This document shows positions 24,426 through 33,794 of a DNA stretch of 64,000 nucleotides, piece by piece. The number at the start of each line of letters is the position of its first letter. Within the stretch, counting starts at the first letter, position 1. The notes under the pieces were generated by a model that saw only the letters and a program-made list of their open reading frames with translations, was not told where the DNA came from and searched no databases. Source of the stretch: CBDEGK01 sp965237855 (GTDB lineage: Bacteria; Pseudomonadota; Gammaproteobacteria; Pseudomonadales; Halieaceae); assembly GCA_965237855.1 (NCBI GenBank), contig CBDEGK010000001.1, positions 372,001 through 436,000 on the forward strand, given 5' to 3'. Made by a program: the position numbers and the translations under genes.

Positions 24426-26315
24426 TCACAACTCCCCAACCGCCCTGTACGCCTCGTCAATCGCACAGTCTATCGACGCTGATGCACCCGCGTCAGAATT
24501 GGCGATCACCATGCGACCAAACTGTTGGCGGCCTACTTCATTAGGGTACAGGCCATTCTTCCCAACCTCGTTAAACAGGTCGCTGTAGCCATAGGCATAG
24601 CCATGGCCCCAGCGATTGGCCGTTATGGCTGCTATATCCCTCGCGGGATCAAAACCGCCCCCCGCTAGGGCGCCGGCTAGCTCTTGGCGGGTCTCACGCT
24701 CAATAAACTCGAAGGACGAGCCATATAACTCACGCCGCCCCGCGAGGTGTTGTTCCCTGGGGGTTGCGTGGGGATCATCGCCAAAGGGAAAACGCTCCAA
24801 ATGCACCACAATAGGTTGATCGGGGTCCGCCGAAAAATTATAGCCGCCCATGCTGACGGGAAAATCCAGGTAACCGAGGCTGTAGTAACTGGCCGGGGAA
24901 CAGAACAGGCCTATCCCCAACTTTTTCCAGGCACGCCAGTTCTTCAACAACACGCTGGTGTAGAGAATCGGTGATTTAATGGCTGTTCCCAGGGCCTGTT
25001 TTTGCTCTGCGGGCAGCGCCGGGCACAGGTGGGGCAATATGGCGTTGTAGCCGGCAAACACACAGTGTTTAGCACTCACCTGGCAGGTCACGCCGTCGCG
25101 CACATAGGTAACGCCAACAGGCTGGCTGCCAGTGGCGTTGCCATCATGCTCAATATGCACCGCGGTACTGTTCAGTCGCAGGCGAACGCTGGCGCCTTTC
25201 CGGTCCAGTTGCGAATAATCAAATTTTGCCCGCACCACGTCATCCATGGTCGAGCCCGGCGCAACCTCAGGGATAAGCTTGCGCACCAACAGGCGAGCCA
25301 CCCCGGCGTTGCCGTCGGGGAAGTGGTAAATGTAGGGCTCTAACGCCCGATCCTTGTGAAAAGCCGTTGCGCGATAGCCTGGCAGGCCCACATAGCCCAT
25401 GACGGAGGAGGCAGTTGAGGCTTCAATGCTGAGCCCGGAATCGAGGGTCATTGTTTCAAACAGGGCAAACACCTCGGGATCGGTAATACCGATGTTATTG
25501 CTCAGAAAATCCTTATAGCTGGTAGAACGCAGGTATTGTCGTTGCTGCGCCATAGGCAAGTGAGCGAGCACATTGTCTGTCTGCAACAGTAAGCCCACCA
25601 ACTCGCGCCTGGCATTGTCGCCGATCGGCATTTGTTGCACGGCTTCTTCAGCGGTGATGCTACCCATATCCAGCGGCACAAATCTTTCGTAGTCCATCAA
25701 TGCGTAGGGGACTAACGTGTCAGCGCTGTACGTTTCCTTATCAAAATAGGTACTACCGACAAGGCCATTGCGGCGGTAAAAGTCCTGATCGTAGGCCGTC
25801 TCAAAACGCCCGGTGTCGACACCAATGTCCCGAAGCAATTGTTTAGTGGTTTGGCTATACCACCCCGGCCCTTCCATGGTTTGTGCGCCCCCATAACTGA
25901 TGATGGTCTCGCCCTGGTAGACAAACTCGTTGCGCTTGGCATGGCCGCCGAAGTCATCGTGATTGTCCAGGATCAAAATCCGTGCGCCGGGATTCTGTTG
26001 ACGATAGAAAAACGCCGCTGACAAACCGCTGATTCCGGCGCCCACCACGATGAGGTCGTAACTGTCTCCATCGACTTTGTGAGGCTTGCCCCAATCGGTC
26101 TTGCCTTGCCAAACAAGTGCGTGCGCCGCATCGTATGAACCCGGGTGATTGCCGCGCAGCCCCGTTCGCAGCGGCGGATAATCCCCCGCCATAGTGCCAG
26201 CCAAAACACTGCCTGGCAGCGCGGTGCTGGCAGTAACGGTGGCCACCCCATTGATAAAGTCGCGGCGTGTTATTGATTGCCCCATACCCAGGCGGTGATC
26301 ATTTTCCTTGGTCAT
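24426..26315 (-). CDS. Tat-exported FAD-dependent amine oxidoreductase, spermidine dehydrogenase-like
   Basis: This 629-residue flavoprotein starts with a twin-arginine signal (SITRRDFINGVATVTASTAL). A Rossmann FAD motif follows (YDLIVVGAGISGLSAAFFYR, about 86-105), then the DDFGGHAKRNEF segment. The layout resembles spermidine dehydrogenase SpdH of pseudomonads and related NAD(P)-binding/FAD proteins, which oxidise polyamines in the periplasm; substrate assignment is by resemblance only. It is co-directional with the sulfur-amino-acid lyase gene upstream (about 130 bp away), and a REP-like half sits between them. Confidence 0.65.
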   Translation of the reverse strand: MTKENDHRLGMGQSITRRDFINGVATVTASTALPGSVLAGTMAGDYPPLRTGLRGNHPGSYDAAHALVWQGKTDWGKPHKVDGDSYDLIVVGAGISGLSAAFFYRQQNPGARILILDNHDDFGGHAKRNEFVYQGETIISYGGAQTMEGPGWYSQTTKQLLRDIGVDTGRFETAYDQDFYRRNGLVGSTYFDKETYSADTLVPYALMDYERFVPLDMGSITAEEAVQQMPIGDNARRELVGLLLQTDNVLAHLPMAQQRQYLRSTSYKDFLSNNIGITDPEVFALFETMTLDSGLSIEASTASSVMGYVGLPGYRATAFHKDRALEPYIYHFPDGNAGVARLLVRKLIPEVAPGSTMDDVVRAKFDYSQLDRKGASVRLRLNSTAVHIEHDGNATGSQPVGVTYVRDGVTCQVSAKHCVFAGYNAILPHLCPALPAEQKQALGTAIKSPILYTSVLLKNWRAWKKLGIGLFCSPASYYSLGYLDFPVSMGGYNFSADPDQPIVVHLERFPFGDDPHATPREQHLAGRRELYGSSFEFIERETRQELAGALAGGGFDPARDIAAITANRWGHGYAYGYSDLFNEVGKNGLYPNEVGRQQFGRMVIANSDAGASASIDCAIDEAYRAVGEL

Positions 26316-26447
26316 ACCCGTTAGTTCCTTACTTCGGCCAGATGGCGTTTTCCTGCTAGTATCCCACCATCATAGTGGTCGAGCAGGAGGGTCTGGTGTC
26401 GGAGTATAGCGGCCCAAGCAGGTCCTACCAATCCCTTGTGGGCACGC

Positions 26448-27671
26448 TCAAGCGAGCCCAATCTCCCGAATAGCCGATCTTAATTGTTCCCTCCTTTGTT
26501 CCAGCAGGCCGGTATAGCCCACGGAGATACGAACAAGCCCCGGGGAGATTCCTGCGGCTTGCTTGTCCTGATCGGCCAGCTCACTGGAGGTGCTGCTACC
26601 AGAGCATGACAACAGGGTTTCAAAAAACCCTAGCGAGACCGCTATGTAGCCGAAGTCATAGGAATTTTGTAATTTCTCCATTAATTTATTCGCGGTCTTT
26701 TCGTCGCCGAGATCCACCGCCAATATGCCACCAAAGCCGTACTCCTCGCGGCACAGGGTTTTTGCGAGTGAGTGATGCGGGTGGCTGGATAAACCGGGGT
26801 AGGTCACTTGCAAGCCCATGGACTCCAGATCCGCCGCTAATACAGCAGCTCGGCGGCTATGCTCTTGCATGCGCAGCGCCAGGTGAGGTATGCGCATACT
26901 GAGTGCGAAGGCTATATTGGGGTCCATGGTGGGGCCAAGCAGCATAAGCGCCCCCTCCCGGACACCCATCAATGCCTGCACCAGTTCTGACGACCCACAC
27001 ACCACGCCGGCAATAATGTCAGAGGCGCCACTGATATATTTGGTCAAACTATGCACCACCACGTGCGCACCCAGGTCCGCCGGGCTAACCATCAAAGGGC
27101 TAAACGTATTGTCTATCACCAACTGAGCGCCCACCTCATTGGCCAGGCGAGCGAGCATAGGAATATCGGCCATTTTCAAGGTTGGATTTGAGAACGTCTC
27201 GGCGAATATCACCCGGGTATTGGGTTTTATCGCAGCACGAACCGCTGCCTCGTCTGACACATCGACCATGGTCGTTGTTATCCCGGCCTTGTTGGGCAGG
27301 AAGTCATGCATGAGTGCGTAACTGCCGCCGTAAATAGTATTGGAGGCGAGTATGTGATCGCCGCTGTTGCAGCGCTGTAGCAACGCCGCCGTAATTGCGC
27401 TCATACCACTGGCAGTACAGTAGGCCGCTTCGGTGCCTTCCATGGCCGCCAGTTGGCGGGAGAGGTTGAACACGGTGGGGTTGAAGTGTCTGCCATACAA
27501 ATAACAGCCTCCCCGTTGTGGGCCCTTCGCCCCGGAAAAGATTTCGGGCATGGTACCCGGATCGATAACCGTAAAGGTGGTGCTGGCCTCCACCGACATA
27601 TTGACGCCACCGTGCTCACCAAATTCATGCTGAATTGCCGATATGGAGGCCACAGGATCTCTCTTGTACAT
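26448..27671 (-). CDS. Cys/Met metabolism PLP enzyme, methionine gamma-lyase-like
   Basis: The 407-residue enzyme belongs to the trans-sulfuration family. The PLP lysine is K211 in SLTKYISG, the cofactor aspartate is D188 in LVIDNTFSP, and the YGR phosphate-binding motif (about 59-61) is present. The family includes methionine gamma-lyase and cystathionine lyases/synthases; the C-terminal SGISPGLVRISVGY-like block is conserved but does not settle the substrate. It is divergent from an Lrp/AsnC regulator, the usual arrangement for control of an amino-acid catabolic gene. Confidence 0.8.
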   Translation of the reverse strand: MYKRDPVASISAIQHEFGEHGGVNMSVEASTTFTVIDPGTMPEIFSGAKGPQRGGCYLYGRHFNPTVFNLSRQLAAMEGTEAAYCTASGMSAITAALLQRCNSGDHILASNTIYGGSYALMHDFLPNKAGITTTMVDVSDEAAVRAAIKPNTRVIFAETFSNPTLKMADIPMLARLANEVGAQLVIDNTFSPLMVSPADLGAHVVVHSLTKYISGASDIIAGVVCGSSELVQALMGVREGALMLLGPTMDPNIAFALSMRIPHLALRMQEHSRRAAVLAADLESMGLQVTYPGLSSHPHHSLAKTLCREEYGFGGILAVDLGDEKTANKLMEKLQNSYDFGYIAVSLGFFETLLSCSGSSTSSELADQDKQAAGISPGLVRISVGYTGLLEQRREQLRSAIREIGLA

Positions 27672-27782
27672 GAACCATCTCCAAAATAATTGCGCAAATA
27701 GTTATTAAAATTCGCTGTAAGAGGACATAGTTTACTGTATATTCTGTCTACAAATTTATGTCCGAATTTAATTCGAAATACT
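27672..27782. promoter_or_regulatory. Divergent promoter region between lyase and Lrp genes
   Basis: 111 bp, AT-rich. It contains the palindrome GAATT-T-AATTC (about 27763-27773) and AT-rich inverted segments, fitting Lrp-type binding sites. It probably carries both promoters. Confidence 0.5.
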
Positions 27783-28268
27783 ATGGCAAATCACTCCCTA
27801 GACCGAACAGACCACGACGTAATCAAGCTTTTGCAGAACAATGCCCGGCTTTCCAATAAAGCACTGGCTGACAAGGTGGGGCTCGCGCCTTCTACCTGCC
27901 TGGGACGGGTGCAGTCGCTTATTGCCTCCGGGGTGTTTCTTGGTTTCCACGCAGAGGTCGATCCGCAAGCGGTGGGCGTGCGCTTACAGGCTATGATTTC
28001 TATCCGCTTGGCCAGGCACAGCCGAACGTTGTTGGAGGCCTTTCATGACCACGTGCTTGCCCTGCCGGAAGTTGTTCAGCTCTACCACGTGGCTGGCCCC
28101 ATCGATTTTATGGTCCACGTATGGGTGCGCGATGCCGAACACCTGAGGGATTTGGTCGTGAACGCGTTCACCTCGCGTGAAGAGGTAGAACACATAGAGA
28201 CAGAGCTTATTTTCGAGTACGCCGGCTCCATTGATCGCCCGGTTTACTATTCTGATGAGGAGAGTTAG
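27783..28268 (+). CDS. Lrp/AsnC-family transcriptional regulator
   Basis: Of 161 residues, the N-terminal winged helix-turn-helix (LDRTDHDVIKLLQNNARLSN, with the recognition helix in LAPSTCLGRVQSL) is followed by the RAM/AsnC ligand-binding domain (about 70-150, with GPIDFMVHVWVRDAEHLRDL). It most likely senses an amino acid and controls the divergent lyase gene. Start ATG 27783 gives a normal length. Confidence 0.92.
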   Translation: MANHSLDRTDHDVIKLLQNNARLSNKALADKVGLAPSTCLGRVQSLIASGVFLGFHAEVDPQAVGVRLQAMISIRLARHSRTLLEAFHDHVLALPEVVQLYHVAGPIDFMVHVWVRDAEHLRDLVVNAFTSREEVEHIETELIFEYAGSIDRPVYYSDEES

Positions 28269-28294
28269 TCATCCAAGCGGCTGGGCGGCTGCGA

Positions 28295-29056
28295 TTACTT
28301 GAGCGTAACCAGGATAAGATCGATGGTGGTATCACCGGTGTTGCCGGATTCGTGTTCTTTATCTGAATCGACGGCATCTATCCAGCCCGCTGAGCCAGCT
28401 TCCGCAAACGGCGAGGGCGGAGATTGCACACCATCGCGGCGCTCTGACCAGGTGCCGCCCTTGATATAGAGGTAGACCTGGTTGCCGGGGTGACTGTGGA
28501 GGCCCGTCCACTGTCCCGGCTCAACCTGCAGCCGCTGCACAATCATCAGGTGGTTTTCCAGCAGTAGTTCCAGCGCAATGTTGGGGTAGACCTGTGGCGC
28601 GTGCTGGGGCTCGGGAGCAATCGGGCCATCGCCCTTTAGGGTCACATAGATCAAGTCGATGGGCGTATCGCCGGTGTTGCCGGAATCGTGTGCAGCACTG
28701 AGTGGGATCGCGTCCATCCAGCCCACCGCCCCGTCTTCATCGACTTCTGCCGAATACTCGGCTTTGCCACCGATGCGGCCAGACCACTCCCCGCCCTTGA
28801 TGTGCACGTAGACCTGGTTGCCTGGATGAGAGTGAATGCCTTCCCATTCTCCAGGACCGACGATGAGCCGTTGCAGCACAACGTGCTTGTTCTCTAGCAC
28901 TACCTCACCGTCAGGATCTGCCAGGTTCGGGTAGGTCAGCAGGAATTGTTTATCGGGTTCCATCACCGGCTCTGATGCGGTGTTGTTCCGCGCGCTTCTG
29001 GCGCAGGCGGCCAGCACCAAAATTAAGACTATGCACATTGTCAGGCTGCGTGGCAT
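28295..29056 (-). CDS. Lipoprotein with two cupin domains
   Basis: This 253-residue protein starts with a lipoprotein signal (IVLILVLAACARS; Cys about 18). Two tandem cupin-like repeats follow, each with PGxWxGxHSHPGNQVYxxIKGGxWS (about 65-105 and 180-220), sharing HSHPGNQVY histidines that could bind a metal. Each repeat ends with a DSGNTGDTPIDLIYVTLK-like strand, so the gene arose by internal duplication. Function unknown; it would sit in the envelope. A REP-like half (about 29075) lies just upstream. Confidence 0.75.
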   Translation of the reverse strand: MPRSLTMCIVLILVLAACARSARNNTASEPVMEPDKQFLLTYPNLADPDGEVVLENKHVVLQRLIVGPGEWEGIHSHPGNQVYVHIKGGEWSGRIGGKAEYSAEVDEDGAVGWMDAIPLSAAHDSGNTGDTPIDLIYVTLKGDGPIAPEPQHAPQVYPNIALELLLENHLMIVQRLQVEPGQWTGLHSHPGNQVYLYIKGGTWSERRDGVQSPPSPFAEAGSAGWIDAVDSDKEHESGNTGDTTIDLILVTLK

Positions 29057-29193
29057 TGAGTTCTCCTGCGTTTGCGTTCGGAGTATAGCAGCCGCGTCGG
29101 TGCCGGGAGGCTGGTCGGTTCATTTCTCTGCTTGCATCCTTTGAGACGCAAGACTAGTGTCGCCTCTTGTTCCAAGCAGGCCAATAAGAAGAA

Positions 29194-30435
29194 ATGAACA
29201 GTAAAAGCTATAGCTTCCGCGACGCCAACCTGAAATCGAAACCGCTGAAGCTGCTCAACGGTGTGGGCAAAGCCCTTGCCCGTGCCGGCATTGTGCTGCC
29301 CTCGCTGAAAAGCGAGGTGATCGAACAACAGGCGATGGAACGCGCAGGACTCGATGACTGGGGCAGTGACAGCTTTCGCGAGCCGCTTGAGCGATATGTT
29401 GATGCCATCGAAGCGGAGGCAAAGCTCAATACCTTTGGTCGCCTGGCGGTCAAAGAAATGTTGATACGCTCGCTCGTCAGTCGACTCAAACTGACTGACT
29501 GGCACAACCAGCATCCGGCCATTGCAAAGGAGGTTATTCATCAGCCTTGGATCATTCTGGGATTACCGCGCACGGGAACCAGCTTGTTATCCATCTTACT
29601 GGGGCTCAACCCCATGGCCCGGCCGCTCCTTCACTGGGAAGCCGCCACGCCGGTCCCGCCGGCCGATATGGCAACCGCCGCTGAAGACGAGCGCATTGCC
29701 CAGTGCAATGCACATCTGGAGGAGCTATTCCGTATTAACCCGGCGATACGGGCCATGCATCCCTTCGGCGCAATGCTGGCAGAGGAGTGCACTGCCTTGT
29801 TTATGTACGACTTACGGACGCTGGGTGTGGAATCGCAAGCCTATGTGCCCAGCTATGGGAAATGGCTTGCCTCGGCAGACATGTCCCCGGCTTATCGCGT
29901 GCACAAACAGACTTTGCAGGCTTTGCAGGCAGCGCAGCCGACAGAGCAGTGGGTCTTAAAGAGCCCGAATCACCTCTGGTGTTTGGAGCATATGTTGGCG
30001 GCCTACCCGGACGCCAGGATTATCTGGACTCACCGTACCCCGGCCGACATCGTCACCTCTCTTGCCAGCCTCACCAATACCTTGCAGCGGCCATTTACCA
30101 GCCAACAAAATCACCAGGCTGTGGCCAATGGCTGGAAGGGAAAGATTTCAGACGCCATCAGCAAATCTACGGCGTATGACAATAGCCGCAGTGATAAATG
30201 GTGTTTCCATTTGCGCTATGAAGATTTGATGCGTAATCCCGCCGCGGCGATGGAAAGCATATTCGACCATTTTGGCCTGGCTCTGGGGTCCTTGCATCAG
30301 CAGAGAATCTCCCGCTGGCTCGATTATCGGCCGAAGGACGTTTACGGGAAACATCAATACGACGCGGGTGACTTTGGCTGGACCCGGCAGCAACTGTCGG
30401 CAGAGTTTCGAGATTACCAGCAGGATTATTGCTGA
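29194..30435 (+). CDS. Sulfotransferase-family protein
   Basis: The protein is 413 residues. The PAPS 5'-phosphosulfate loop is IILGLPRTGTSLLSILL (about 117-133), and a second PAPS site is in WVLKSPNHLWCLEHM and IIWTHRTPADIVTSLASL. It belongs to the sulfotransferase family 3 type, found in many marine bacteria with sterol or aromatic metabolism. Acceptor unknown. ATG 29194 follows AAGAAG. It is a monocistronic unit ending in a terminator at 30436-30466. Confidence 0.85.
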   Translation: MNSKSYSFRDANLKSKPLKLLNGVGKALARAGIVLPSLKSEVIEQQAMERAGLDDWGSDSFREPLERYVDAIEAEAKLNTFGRLAVKEMLIRSLVSRLKLTDWHNQHPAIAKEVIHQPWIILGLPRTGTSLLSILLGLNPMARPLLHWEAATPVPPADMATAAEDERIAQCNAHLEELFRINPAIRAMHPFGAMLAEECTALFMYDLRTLGVESQAYVPSYGKWLASADMSPAYRVHKQTLQALQAAQPTEQWVLKSPNHLWCLEHMLAAYPDARIIWTHRTPADIVTSLASLTNTLQRPFTSQQNHQAVANGWKGKISDAISKSTAYDNSRSDKWCFHLRYEDLMRNPAAAMESIFDHFGLALGSLHQQRISRWLDYRPKDVYGKHQYDAGDFGWTRQQLSAEFRDYQQDYC

Positions 30436-30466
30436 AGAAAGGCCCGGCGGGGGCTTTCTTTTTTTG
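30436..30466 (+). terminator. Rho-independent terminator after the sulfotransferase
   Basis: GAAAGGCCC-GGCG-GGGGCTTTC hairpin followed by TTTTTTT. Confidence 0.88.
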
Positions 30467-30481
30467 AGCGCTGAAATAGGC

Positions 30482-30494
30482 TAGAATGCGCGCC
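30482..30494 (+). promoter_or_regulatory. -10 box and discriminator upstream of thrS
   Basis: TAGAAT followed by GCGCGCC resembles the tRNA promoters in this window. The transcript would have a leader of about 90 bases before ATG 30584, room for autoregulation as known for thrS in enterobacteria, though no specific operator could be confirmed. AAAGGAC precedes the start. Confidence 0.55.
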
Positions 30495-30583
30495 TCATTT
30501 GTTAAAGCTTCAGCACCAACACTTCGTTACCGCTGACTCACGCGGCCTTTAGTAGGGGTCGCCACTGATAAAGGACAGCCAGC

Positions 30584-32509
30584 ATGCCTGTTATTACTTT
30601 GCCCGACGGTTCCCAGCGTTCCTTCGACAATCCCGTTTCTGTTCACGACGTTGCCGCCGATATCGGTCCCGGCCTGGCCAAGGCTGCGCTGGCCGGCAAG
30701 GTTAACGGTCGCGAGGTGGATACCTCTCACGTGATGGGAAATGATGCCGAGCTGGCCATTATCACGGACCGCGATGAGGAAGGGCTGGAACTGATTCGTC
30801 ACTCCAGCGCCCACCTGATGGCCATGGCCACCCAGGAGTTGTTTCCCGGGGTGCAGGTGACTATCGGCCCGGTCATTGAAGACGGCTTCTATTACGACTT
30901 CGCCTCCGGCCACGCCTTTACGCCAGAAGACCTAGAAAAGATAGAAAAGCGCATGCTGGAAATCGTCAAGGACGATTTGCCGATCAAACGCGTGGTGATG
31001 GACCGCGACCGGGCCGTTAGGACCTTCCGCGAGATGGGTGAGCACTACAAGGTGCAGATTATAGAAGACCTGCCGGCAGATGAGGAAATCAGCATCTACC
31101 AGCAGGGGCCCTGGATGGACTTGTGCCGCGGCCCCCATGTACCCAGCACGGGTAAATTACAATCGTTCAAACTGACCAAGGTCGCCGGCGCCTATTGGCG
31201 TGGGGATTCCAAGAACGAAATGCTGCAGCGTGTTTACGGCACCGCCTGGCGCAACAAAAAAGAGCTGAAGGCCTACCTGCGTCGTATCGAAGAAGCGGAG
31301 AAGCGCGACCACCGCAAACTGGCCAAGAAACTCAATTTGTTTCATACCCAGGAAGAAGCACCGGGTATGGTGTTCTGGCATCCCAAGGGTTGGAGCATTT
31401 ACCAGACCATTGAGCAGTACATGCGCAAGCAGCAGCAGGAGCATGGCTATCAGGAGATCAAGACGCCGCAGATAGTGGATATGTCCCTGTGGGAGAAGTC
31501 CGGCCACGCCAGCAAATTCGGAGATGATATGTTTACCCTGCAGTCCGAGGAGCGTCATTTCGCGATCAAGCCCATGAACTGTCCCTGCCATGTGCAGGTC
31601 TTCAACCAGGGATTGAAGAGCTATCGCGATCTGCCCTTGCGGTTAGCAGAGTTTGGTTCCTGTCACCGCAATGAGCCCTCGGGTTCTCTGCACGGCATTC
31701 TGCGCGTGCGTGGTTTTGTGCAGGATGATGCCCACATCTTCTGTGAAGAGGCGGCCATCCAGGCCGAGGTCTCCACGTTTATCGATTTCCTGCATGAGGT
31801 GTACGCGGATTTCGGTTTTGATGAAGTGATTTACCGGCTTTCCACGCGTCCTGACCAGCGTGTGGGTAGTGATGAGGATTGGGACCGCGCTGAAAAAGCC
31901 CTGGCGCAGGCGCTGGATGCCCACGAATTGCCCTGGCAGGAACTGCCGGGTGAGGGTGCCTTCTATGGCCCGAAAGTTGAATTCTCGCTGAAAGACTGCA
32001 TTGGACGGGTTTGGCAGCTGGGCACTATGCAGGTGGATTTTTCCATGCCGGGTCGGCTCGATGCCCAGTATGTGGCCGAGGACGGTTCGCGGCAGGTACC
32101 GGTAATGTTACACCGCGCCATACTGGGTTCCTTTGAACGTTTTATCGGGATTTTGATCGAACATTACGAAGGTAATTTCCCGCCCTGGTTGGCGCCGGAG
32201 CAGGCGGTGATCTTGAATATCACCGACAAACAGGCCGAATATGCCAAAAATGTGGAAGATTCCTTAAAAAACAAGGGGTTTCGGGCCATTTCGGACTTGA
32301 GAAATGAGAAAATCGGCTTTAAAATCCGCGAGCACACGATTCAGCGCATTCCATACTTGTTGGTTGTAGGTGATCGTGAAGCAGAAACTAACACTGTGGC
32401 CGTGCGTGCCCGGAATGGTGAGGACCTGGGATCCATGGATCTCGACGCTTTTTGTGAGCGCGTCAACCAGGACGTTGCGCGACGTGGTCGTATTGTATTG
32501 GAGAAGTAA
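30584..32509 (+). CDS. thrS: Threonine-tRNA ligase
   Basis: The 641-residue class II synthetase charges tRNA-Thr. An N-terminal TGS domain (1-61) is followed by the editing domain with HSSAHLM (about 72-78) and the zinc/second shell residues in MDLCRGPHVPSTG. Next comes the catalytic core with motif 2 (EFGSCHRNEPSGSLHG, then RVRGFVQDDAHIF) and motif 3 (VMLHRAILGSFERFIG), and last the anticodon domain. Complete. infC starts 3 bp after its stop, so the two are translationally linked, the standard gammaproteobacterial order. Confidence 0.98.
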   Translation: MPVITLPDGSQRSFDNPVSVHDVAADIGPGLAKAALAGKVNGREVDTSHVMGNDAELAIITDRDEEGLELIRHSSAHLMAMATQELFPGVQVTIGPVIEDGFYYDFASGHAFTPEDLEKIEKRMLEIVKDDLPIKRVVMDRDRAVRTFREMGEHYKVQIIEDLPADEEISIYQQGPWMDLCRGPHVPSTGKLQSFKLTKVAGAYWRGDSKNEMLQRVYGTAWRNKKELKAYLRRIEEAEKRDHRKLAKKLNLFHTQEEAPGMVFWHPKGWSIYQTIEQYMRKQQQEHGYQEIKTPQIVDMSLWEKSGHASKFGDDMFTLQSEERHFAIKPMNCPCHVQVFNQGLKSYRDLPLRLAEFGSCHRNEPSGSLHGILRVRGFVQDDAHIFCEEAAIQAEVSTFIDFLHEVYADFGFDEVIYRLSTRPDQRVGSDEDWDRAEKALAQALDAHELPWQELPGEGAFYGPKVEFSLKDCIGRVWQLGTMQVDFSMPGRLDAQYVAEDGSRQVPVMLHRAILGSFERFIGILIEHYEGNFPPWLAPEQAVILNITDKQAEYAKNVEDSLKNKGFRAISDLRNEKIGFKIREHTIQRIPYLLVVGDREAETNTVAVRARNGEDLGSMDLDAFCERVNQDVARRGRIVLEK

Positions 32510-32512
32510 CTT

Positions 32513-33043
32513 ATCAAGAAAGAAAGTGGCAAAAGCAAACGTGCGCCCATAAATGAAGAGATCGTGGCGACGAGCGTTAGACTAATTGGTGCAGAAGGCG
32601 AACAGGTGGGTATTGTGCCCATGTCCGAAGCACGAGCTGCCGCAGAAGCTGCCAGTCTGGACCTGGTCCAGATCACAGATTCCGAACCCGTAGTGTGTAA
32701 GATCATGGACTACGGTAAACATGTGTTTGAAGCGAAGAAACAAAAAGCTGCTCAGAAGAAGAAGCAGAAGAGAACACAGGTTAAGGAGATAAAGTTTCGT
32801 CCAGGGACGGAGGAAGGGGATTACCAGGTAAAACTACGCAACCTGGTACGTTTCATAGAAGACGGGGATAAAACCAAAGTAACGCTGCGATTTCGCGGAC
32901 GTGAAATGGCCCACCAGGAAATCGGCATGGAGCTACTCAAACGAGTAGAAGCTGACCTGGCCGAGTTAGGTAATGTCGAGCAATTTCCGAAAATGGAAGG
33001 TCGACAGCTAACTATGGTAATTGCCCCAAAGAAGAAGAACTAG
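32513..33043 (+). CDS. infC: Translation initiation factor IF-3, AUC start
   Basis: IF-3 blocks early 30S-50S joining and rejects non-canonical start codons. ATC 32513 follows GGAG (about 32500) by 9 bases and gives a 176-residue protein beginning IKKESGKSKRAPINEEI, the conserved IF-3 N-terminus. ATG- or GTG-based calls (GTG 32564) would delete it. AUU is the usual rare infC start, which lets IF-3 repress itself; AUC would work the same way. N-domain (APINEEIV to MDYGK), lysine-rich linker (KKQKAAQKKKQKRTQ) and C-domain (EIKFRPGTEEGDYQVKLRNL) are all visible. Confidence 0.95.
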   Translation: MKKESGKSKRAPINEEIVATSVRLIGAEGEQVGIVPMSEARAAAEAASLDLVQITDSEPVVCKIMDYGKHVFEAKKQKAAQKKKQKRTQVKEIKFRPGTEEGDYQVKLRNLVRFIEDGDKTKVTLRFRGREMAHQEIGMELLKRVEADLAELGNVEQFPKMEGRQLTMVIAPKKKN

Positions 33044-33101
33044 CGGCCCGTGACTGCCCTAGATTCTATTTTATTAATCAACTGCCAATGCGGAGTTTAT
33101 G

Positions 33102-33296
33102 ATGCCTAAAGCAAAAGTTCACAGCGGGGCTGCCAAGCGTTTTAAGAAGACCGGTTCGGGATTCAAGCGCAAATGTCAGCACAAGAGCCACATCTTGACC
33201 AAGATGACCACCAAGCGTAAGCGCCAGTTGCGGGGTACCCGTGGGGTACACGGCAACGACAAGGTTGCGATTGACCGCATGTTGCGGACCAAGTAA
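33102..33296 (+). CDS. rpmI: 50S ribosomal protein bL35
   Basis: 64 residues (MPKAKVHSGAAKRFKKTGSG at the start). Two ATGs are adjacent; 33102 is preferred because it lies 6 bases after CGGAG and gives the family's start. It is part of the infC-rpmI-rplT operon, whose expression L20 represses in other bacteria. Confidence 0.97.
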   Translation: MPKAKVHSGAAKRFKKTGSGFKRKCQHKSHILTKMTTKRKRQLRGTRGVHGNDKVAIDRMLRTK

Positions 33297-33327
33297 CGCC
33301 GACTGATTCTTAATAGAGGACAAGAGT

Positions 33328-33684
33328 ATGCCCCGTGTAAAACGTGGAGTGGTGGCTCATCGCCGTCACAAGAAGATTTTGAAGCAGGCCAAGGGTTACT
33401 ACGGTGCCCGTTCCCGGATTTTCCGGGTGGCCAAACAAGCCGTTACCAAGGCCGGGCAATATGCCTACCGTGACCGTCGTCAGCGCAAGCGTCAGTTTCG
33501 CGCGCTGTGGATCACGCGCATCAATGCCCAGTCTCGTGCCAATGGCCTGAGCTACAGCCGTCTGATCAACGGACTCAAAAAAGCCGAGATCGCCCTGGAT
33601 CGCCGTGTACTGGCGGACCTGGCGGTGCATGACAAGCCGGCTTTTGCAGCGATCGTGGAGCAAGCGAAGGCCGCGCTGGTCTAA
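33328..33684 (+). CDS. rplT: 50S ribosomal protein bL20
   Basis: 118 residues, highly basic, matching L20 throughout (MPRVKRGVVAHRRHKKILKQ and SYSRLINGLKKAEIALDRRV). It is an early assembly protein of the large subunit and, in E. coli, a repressor of its own operon. AGAGGAC precedes the start. Confidence 0.98.
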   Translation: MPRVKRGVVAHRRHKKILKQAKGYYGARSRIFRVAKQAVTKAGQYAYRDRRQRKRQFRALWITRINAQSRANGLSYSRLINGLKKAEIALDRRVLADLAVHDKPAFAAIVEQAKAALV

Positions 33685-33738
33685 GCCCACCCCCATCGCT
33701 TGGGCTTAAAGCCCGGCGATTCGCTGGCAACACGTAAT

Positions 33739-33781
33739 TGAAAGGGAAAGGGCTCCGCTCTTTCCCTTTCTGTGTTTTTAG
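33739..33781 (+). terminator. Hairpin between rplT and pheS, terminator or attenuator
   Basis: GAAAGGGAAAG pairs with CTTTCCCTTTC across a short loop, followed by TGTGTTTTTA. It could end the ribosomal-protein operon or attenuate pheST. No Phe-rich leader peptide is evident, so plain termination is favoured. Confidence 0.7.
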
Positions 33782-33794
33782 GAAGTGAATAATA

